Below, in pieces: positions 58,543 to 64,000 of a stretch of DNA of 64,000 nt; the stretch's first letter is position 1, and each line of letters starts with the position of its first letter. This DNA is from Cladorhizidae sp. MBARI D1340-BT2 (Eukaryota > Porifera > Demospongiae > Poecilosclerida > Cladorhizidae): NCBI GenBank assembly GCA_028752905.1, contig JAQNBH010000017.1, positions 37,898,929 through 37,962,928 on the forward strand, given 5' to 3'. The notes beneath the pieces were generated by a model. The model was not told the DNA's origin, searched no databases, and saw only the letters and a list, made by a program, of their open reading frames with translations. The position numbers and the translations under genes are program-made.

Positions 58543-58935
58543 ATGGCTCGTTTTGCTCAGCTTGTTATAGGTCCCCCTGGGTCAGGGAAGTCGACCTACT
58601 GCCTAGCAATGAAAGACTTTCTTCAACAGTTGGGAAGGAAGGTATCCGTGATCAACTTAGACCCCGCAAATGACGAGCTGCTGTACAGCTGTGATATAGA
58701 TATTTCTGAACTCATTACTCTAGAGAATGTCATGGATAAGCTCAAGTTGGGGCCTAATGGAGGCCTGGTATATTGCATGGAGTATTTAGAGAAGAACATT
58801 AAGTGGCTGCAGTCTAAAGTAGATGATTCTCAGGACAGGTATTTCCTGCTGGACTGTCCTGGCCAAGTGGAACTATTTACCCACCACCAATCAGTAAAGA
58901 ACATAGCACTCAGACTGCAAGAGTGGAAGTTCAAG
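58543..58935 (+). CDS. GPN2: GPN2 exon 1
   Basis: It starts at ATG 58543 (MARFAQLVIGPPGSGKST). The donor is TTCAAG|GTACAT. The open frame runs past the donor to 58980, but those extra residues are intron. Start choice: the ATG sits close before the P-loop, as expected. Confidence 0.94.
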
Positions 58936-61900
58936 GTACATAATATATTTTCTTGTCTCCAAATGTTTCTATTTCCATAAAATTCTGTTTTAAGAAGAAT
59001 TTCCTACTATTCCTACTATTCCCCCCGTTATTTTCCTCCTGCTATTTTTCTCCTGCTGATGATGGAGGAATAGTCTGGTTTAGCTGACCCTTTCTCTACC
59101 TTCCTTATCTTTGAGGTGGCTCAAGTGGAAGGCTGTGAAGCAGGAATTTAACGACTCCCTGCGCATCGAAAAAATGGCAGACAACCTTTCGCATAAGGCA
59201 ATGACGACTTGGACTGACCGGCGGCTAGCTGACAGTTGCTTCATGTGTGCTCCTTCTCCCGCAACAACTAGTTTGCCTTGCCTGTAGAGAATTGAACTCG
59301 GCATTCCTGGAATGTAGGAATACTGCAATCTGATTGGGTCGCAACTATATGCTAGAGACACCAGTCCCTTTTCTTCCCTCACCACAAAGATAAGGAAGGT
59401 CAAGGATCAGCCATTCTAAATTAACTTAGCGAGGAAGATTCTAAGGACGCTGCTTAGCCCCAGCAAACAGTTGCTTTACTGAAAACAGAATATTGTGTTT
59501 TTCATTAAAGGCTGGGAACTAGTCACGTTTTCCAATGGCCTGACAGAAGGTGACTAGTATATTACAGGAAGTATCTGTTATACTATAGGAGGTGTCTAGT
59601 ATACTAGAAAATGTGTCGAGTATACTACAGGAAGTGCCTAGTATACTACAGGGAGTGCCATAATGATATTATAATCCCACAAACCATCATAATATAATAT
59701 CCTTGCAACATTTGTAGTTGGCTTAGTTTTGAGACGTGCCATCACCGAGTTTGCTGGTGAGAGTGGAGTGCAGCTTTCTGTTTGTGCAGAGATGGAAGGA
59801 GGCTTATGGTGATCAAGCAGTTGCTTCAAGTTCACCAATTCTGCTACAAATCTAGGGACAAGCCACCATGCCAACCAAGGAGCACACAGAATGCATGCAC
59901 TCGTGTAGAAGGGCAAAGTCAGACAAAGGTCACTGGGTTTTTAGTGATTAGCTTTCAAGCTACACGAAGTCTATAGGCAAGGTATCATAACTCCTTCATA
60001 ACGAGCCCCCTTCGGCTTCTGGGAGAAGTTAACCAATTATTGATTATAGCTTTGTTGACCTTTGATCCCTTTAGGAAATATTGGTACCTGGTGTTGCTCA
60101 TGTTAAAATTTCCACGACTTCAAAAGGGTGCAAGTTAGTGCTCTAGTGACCTGACCTAGTAGTAGTCGGTGCCTAGTGACCTGACCTAGTAGTAGTAGTC
60201 AGTATCTAGTGACCTGACCTAGTAGTAGTCAGTACCCTAGTGACCTGACCTAGTAGTAGTCAGTGCCTGGTTACCTGACCTAGTAGTATTCAGTATCTAG
60301 TGACCTGACCTAGTAGTAGTAGGTATCTAGTGACCTGACATAGTAGTAGTCAGTGCCCTAGTGATCTGACCTAGTAGTAGTCAGTGCCTAGTGACCTGAC
60401 CTAGTAGTAGTCAGTGACCTGACCTAGTAGTAGTCAGTATCTAGTGACCTGACCTAGTAGTAGTCAGTATCTAGTGACCTGACCTAGTAGTAGTCAGTAC
60501 CCTAGTGACCTGACCTAGTAGTAGTCAGTGCCCTAGTGATCTGACCTAGTAGTAGTCAGTGCCTAGTGACCTGACCTAGTAGTAGTCAGTACCCTAGTGA
60601 CCTGACCTAGTAGTAGTCAGTACCCTAGTGACCTGACCTAGTAGTAGTCAGTACCTAGTGACCTGACCTAGTAGTAGTCAGTATCTAGTGACCTGACCTA
60701 GTAGTAGTCAGTGCCTAGTGACCTGACCTAGTAGTAGTCAGTACCTAGTGACCTGACCTAGTAGTAGTCGGTGCCTAGTGACCTGACCTAGTAGTAGTCA
60801 GTATCTAGTGACCTGACCTAGTAGTCAGTGCCTAGTGACCTGACCTAGTAGTAGTCGGTGCCTAGTGACCTGACCTAGTAGTAGTCAGTACCTAGTGAAC
60901 TGACCTAGTAGTAGTCAGTTCCCTAGTGACCTGACCTAGTAGTAGTCAGTGCCTAGTGACCTGACCTAGATAATTACTTGCCATAATAATTATATAGAAG
61001 TACTCAAGTGACCACTAAGGTATGCAGTGAACAAAGGGTTAACACAAAACTAAACAGAAGCAAAATGGTAGAGCAACTAAGTAAGGTACGAGAGAGCATG
61101 ACAGATATGTCATTGCTAGTGCTGGTGGAAGAAGGGGGGGGGGGTGGGGGGCGGGGGGTAAGAACAAAGGGATTGTGTAGCTTAGAACAAAGAAAAAGCT
61201 GAAAAATATATGCAGCAGACTAATCAATATACTGAGATATTGATTTGTGTGTGTGTGACCTAAATCAGGTTCCTAGGGTACTGACTGACTGCTATACGTC
61301 TAAAGTTGATGGGAGTTTACCATTAAGTACACCAGTGGAAAGCTCTCAATCTTTTGGTCCAAAATTTCCTACAGGTGGCCAAGGACAACAAAGTTATAGA
61401 CAATTAATTGGACAACCATCCACTTCAAAGAATTTTTTGTGTGTGTGTTTATGTGTGCATGTGTTACATAGTGACCCGCAACAGTTAGCGCTGGTTCAGT
61501 GACTTTAGCACATGTATGTTTAACTACAGAATCAAAATAAAACCTGCTCTTGCATCTATAGCCCCTTGTAGAGTGTTTGTGCTAAAGGTTGTGCTCTACT
61601 CCTGTGCAGACAATTACTACACAGTGATTAAGCCTACCTCCTCCACTCTCAATCCTACATAGTAGTGCATCGTCATGATGATATTCTTAATTCTGTACAG
61701 ACCAATGCTGGATAGATTCAGGTAGGGTTTGGGACTGGGTAGTGACTAGGGTTAAGGCCAGGGCAATGGCCAGCGTTAGGGCCAGGGCAATGGCTAGGGC
61801 CAGGGCAATGGCAAGGGTTAGGACCGGGGCAATGGCTAGGGTTAGGGCCAGGGCAATGGTTAGGGCCAGGGCAATGGCCAGGGTTAGGGCCAGGGCAATG

Positions 61901-62753
61901 GCTAGGGTTAAGGCAATGGCTAGGTTAGGGCCAGGGCAATGGCTAGGGTTAAGGTCAGGGCAGCTAGGGCCAGGGCAATGCCTAGGGTTAGGGCCAGGGC
62001 AATGGCTAGGGTTAGGGCAATGGCCAGGGTTAGGGCCAGGGCAATGGCTAGGGTTAGGGCAATTAGGTTAGGGCCAGGGCAATTGCTAGGGTTAGGGCGA
62101 GGGCAATGCTAAGGGTTAGGGCAATGGCTAGGGTTAAGATCAGTAGGGTTAGGGCCAGGGCAATGGCTAGGGTTAGGTTGCCAGGGCAATGGCTAGGGTT
62201 AGGTTGCCAGGGCAGTGGTTGTGGTTAGTGCAATGCCTAGAGCAAGATGACATAATACCAAACAATGTCATTGTGATGTAAGAGTGGGCCGTAAAGAAGC
62301 AGCCATGGTTAGTGGTATCTTTGAAGACACATTCTTCTTCTTTGGCTAAGGCACTGCAATTGTTAATGAAGAGAGAACATGTATTTGTGCTATACAAGTT
62401 GATTGCTGACATCCAATCCACGAATGCTTCATGGGTGGATCGTTGTTTGTCGCCATTAGCGATTATTTTGAGCCCTCGTAAATGTCCCTGTGTTGTTAAT
62501 GCAATTGCCGTGTAATTAGAAACAAATTGGTGCCCTCTTATTTGTGGTTGGGAGTTGAAGGAGCATAAAATGAGACCGACCTGTGTTTCTCTGCAGCTGG
62601 TGTGTGTGCATTTGGTGGATGCCCATGTCTGCACTGATCCGGGCAAGTTCATCTCGGCTCTTCTGGTGTCTCTGTCTACGATGGTGCAGCTGGAACTGCC
62701 ACACATCAACGTTCTATCCAAGGTGGATCTCATTCACAAATATGAAGATTTAG
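58543..62753 (+). CDS. GPN2: GPN-loop GTPase 2, 5' part (two exons)
   Basis: GPN2 is a small GTPase of the GPN family, whose members act in assembly and nuclear import of RNA polymerase II and III. Exon 1 is 58543-58935 and exon 2 is 62597-62753. They join in phase 0 to give 183 residues plus one base. Visible motifs are the P-loop GPPGSGKST at 10-18, the family-defining GPN at 70-72 inside KLGPNGGLVYCMEY, the G3 motif LLDCPGQVE (102-110) and the G4-type SKVDLI. Exon 2 (VHLVDAHVCTDPGKFIS) follows exon 1 exactly as in vertebrate GPN2, so nothing is missing between them. Remaining exons lie beyond 64000. The 3.7-kb intron holds two tandem arrays and a MITE-like repeat. Confidence 0.95.
59083..59411. 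mobile_element. MITE-like inverted-repeat element in the GPN2 intron
   Basis: Ends of about 27-31 bp are inverted: GCTGACCCTTTCTC, then ACCTTCCTTATCTTTG on the left; CAAAGATAAGGAAGGT, then GATCAGC on the right. The left end has about four extra bases. No target duplication is clear. The interior shows no protein signature. Confidence 0.7.
59412..60125. other. Unique GPN2 intron sequence
   Basis: Apart from a few short repeats of CTAGTATACTACAGGAAGTG at 59550-59655, I see nothing of note. Short open frames lack known domains. Confidence 0.5.
60135..60970. repeat. ~30-bp minisatellite, about 28 copies
   Basis: A unit marked by AGTGACCTGACCTAGTAGTA and GTCAGT, with TATCT, GCCT or ACCCT variants that change the length by one or two bases. 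Confidence 0.96.
60971..61738. other. GPN2 intron with one possible old coding fragment
   Basis: G runs lie at 61134-61158. An open frame at 61245-61502 follows an acceptor-like CTAAATCAG and reads VPRVLTDCYTSKVDGSLPL, but GPN2 has no room for an exon here and I recognise no family. Probably not coding. Confidence 0.35.
61742..62225. repeat. Telomere-like minisatellite (TAGGGTTAGGG-containing)
   Basis: Units of about 18-24 bp built from GGCTAGGGTTAGGG and CCAGGGCAATGG. The TTAGGG element matches the animal telomere repeat but is always interspersed with the second block, so it is not a simple telomere array. Confidence 0.93.
62597..62753 (+). CDS. GPN2: GPN2 exon 2
   Basis: Acceptor GTTTCTCTGCAG ends at 62596 and donor TTAG|GTTGGT follows 62753. 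It encodes 52 residues with the blocks VHLVDAHVCTDPGKFIS and LELPHINVLSKVDLI. The exon leaves in phase 1. Confidence 0.93.
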
Positions 62754-62869
62754 GTTGGTCTGTAAAGTTCTACTAGAGAAAGGAGGGATGCCCAGCACTG
62801 CCGTAATTTATGACGTCCCGGGACACTTGGAATATCTCTTTGCTAGCCCCAGAATACTTCAACAGCTTT

Positions 62870-63425
62870 AGACCTTGCCCTAAGTCCCAACCCTAGCCCA
62901 CGAACACCCCTAGCCTTAGCCCTAGAATAACTCGAGCCTTAAGTCGTGGTCTCAACCCTAGCCCGAGAACACCCCTAGCCTTAGCCCTGGACCTAGCCCG
63001 AACCCTAGCCCCAGAACACCTCTAGCCTTAGACCTAGCCCGAACCCTAGCCCCAGAACACCTCTAGCCTTAGACCTAGCCCGAACCCTAGCCCCAGAACA
63101 CCTCTAGCCTTAGACCTAGCCCGAACCCTAGCCCCAGAACACCTCTAGCCTTAGACCTAGCCCGAACCCTAGCCCCAGAACACCTCTAGCCTTAGACCTA
63201 GCCCGAACCCTAGCCCCAGAACACCTCTAGCCTTAGACCTAGCCCGAACCCTAGCCCCAGAACACCTCTAGCCTTAGACCTAGCCCGAACCCTAGCCCCA
63301 GAACACCTCTAGCCTTAGACCTAGCCCGAACCCTAGCCCCAGAACACCTCTAGCCTTAGACCTAGCCCGAACCCTAGCCCCAGAACACCTCTAGCCTTAG
63401 CCCTGGACCTAGCCCGAACCCTAGC
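62870..63425. repeat. 41-bp minisatellite, about 13 copies, CCCTAG-rich
   Basis: A 41-bp unit marked by CGAACCCTAGCCCCAGAACA and CCTCTAGCCTTAGACCTAGC. The central units are identical, and the first few and last are variants. It lies in the GPN2 intron after exon 2. Confidence 0.96.
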
Positions 63426-63426
63426 C

Positions 63427-63682
63427 ATTGTGTTGCGTGTTGTCATGACCTTTGACCCTATTCATTTCGAACTGCGCTCAACAAAAATGGACATGTGGTA
63501 GTTCAGATTAGTCCGACGCTGCATTTCAGACGCTGGATTAGGAAAAAAGTTCAAATCCTGCATCTGAAATGCAGCATCGGACCAATCAGTCCATCTTTGT
63601 TGAGCACGATTCTAGGGTCAAAGGTCAATTGAGAACACGCGCCGCAGTGCTCGGCCAGCGTCATGTTGTGAACCAGCCTTAG
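63427..63682. mobile_element. Inverted-repeat (foldback) element
   Basis: The left arm (CATGACCTTTGACCCT, GCGCTCAACAAAAATGGAC, CGACGCTGCATTTCAGACGC) and the right arm (CATCTGAAATGCAGCATCGG, TCCATCTTTGTTGAGCACG, AGGGTCAAAGGTCAAT) are reverse complements with a spacer of about 25 bp. The right end is TTGTGAACCAGCCTT, the same end motif as the PIF/Harbinger-like element at 26892; the left end appears shortened. Confidence 0.8.
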
Positions 63683-63934
63683 GTCTTGTTCGTAGTCCCA
63701 GAATACCCCTAGCATTAGCCTTACATGGAGTATACCCTAGCCCTAGCTCTGATTCCAGGATTCATGCTTAGTCTCCCTCACTAACTATGATAACCCTAAG
63801 TATTCCGGAACTTCCAAGATGTCCTAACAATGGCTGTCAGTGTACTGGACATGCGACAGAAGTTACTGTAGTATTATATATTACATGTAAATACATGCTG
63901 ACTGGCATCTGCAGACCATAATTAAAATTATTTT
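63683..63934. other. Unique intronic sequence
   Basis: GPN2 intron, no feature seen. Confidence 0.5.
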
Positions 63935-64000
63935 TAATTATCAGTGAACTCTCAATGAACTCTCAGTTGACATAATAACATTACAATGACCTCTATAATC
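63935..64000 (-). repeat. Start of another dispersed-family copy, cut by the window edge
   Basis: TCAATGAACTCTCAGTTGAC and ATAATAACATTACAATGACC match the outer part of the Penelope-associated family; the core would lie beyond 64000. Confidence 0.75.

Noticed and set aside
59080..59403. - strand frame of 107 codons
   Set aside because: Lies almost exactly within the MITE-like inverted-repeat element and shows no protein family.
61245..61502. Possible extra GPN2 exon reading VPRVLTDCYTSKVDGSLPL
   Set aside because: Exons 1 and 2 join in phase and align without a gap to known GPN2, leaving no place for it.
61742..62225. A true chromosome end or telomere
   Set aside because: TTAGGG is always interrupted by CCAGGGCAATGG, and a conserved gene continues on both sides.

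Overview
The window is animal nuclear DNA: genes broken by many introns, metazoan-type proteins and animal transposable elements. The density of intronic minisatellites suggests an early-branching marine invertebrate (a sponge would fit), but nothing here fixes the species. There is no bacterial or viral gene organisation, no CRISPR array, and I recognised no rRNA or tRNA gene.

Three host genes can be reconstructed. (1) The 3' part of CHAF1B (CAF-1 p60, histone H3-H4 deposition) lies on the + strand from 2466 to 28715, in five exons whose phases join cleanly. Its last intron is about 14.1 kb and starts with a GC donor. (2) A complete seven-exon gene on the - strand (58350 down to 43621) encodes a charged, Ser-rich protein of 815 aa, tentatively related to the centrosomal protein CEP126. 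(3) GPN2, a GPN-loop GTPase on the + strand, starts at 58543, has two exons here and runs off the right edge. Genes 2 and 3 are divergent, with start codons 192 bp apart.

Mobile DNA. The last CHAF1B intron carries a 5.25-kb LTR retrotransposon (18250-23502, - strand) with LTRs that read as identical, a 5-bp target duplication, a tRNA-Leu-type primer site and a polypurine tract. Its domain order is Gag-protease-integrase-RT-RNase H, which marks the Gmr1-like group of Ty3/Gypsy elements. Its Gag has a SCAN-like segment. A decayed Penelope-like fragment with a GIY-YIG domain lies at 34470-34924. A dispersed family associated with it carries a hammerhead-ribozyme-like core, and two large tandem arrays (15345-16395 and 52210-54360) have grown from that motif between inverted flanks. 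Smaller relics include PIF/Harbinger-like and hAT-like elements and several long inverted repeats.

Tandem repeats. A large share of the window is minisatellite, about twenty unrelated families with units of roughly 25-73 bp, each largely confined to one locus. Several end within tens of bases of a splice acceptor, and one duplicates an exon's 3' end with its donor site. Most long open frames in these regions are by-products of the repeats.
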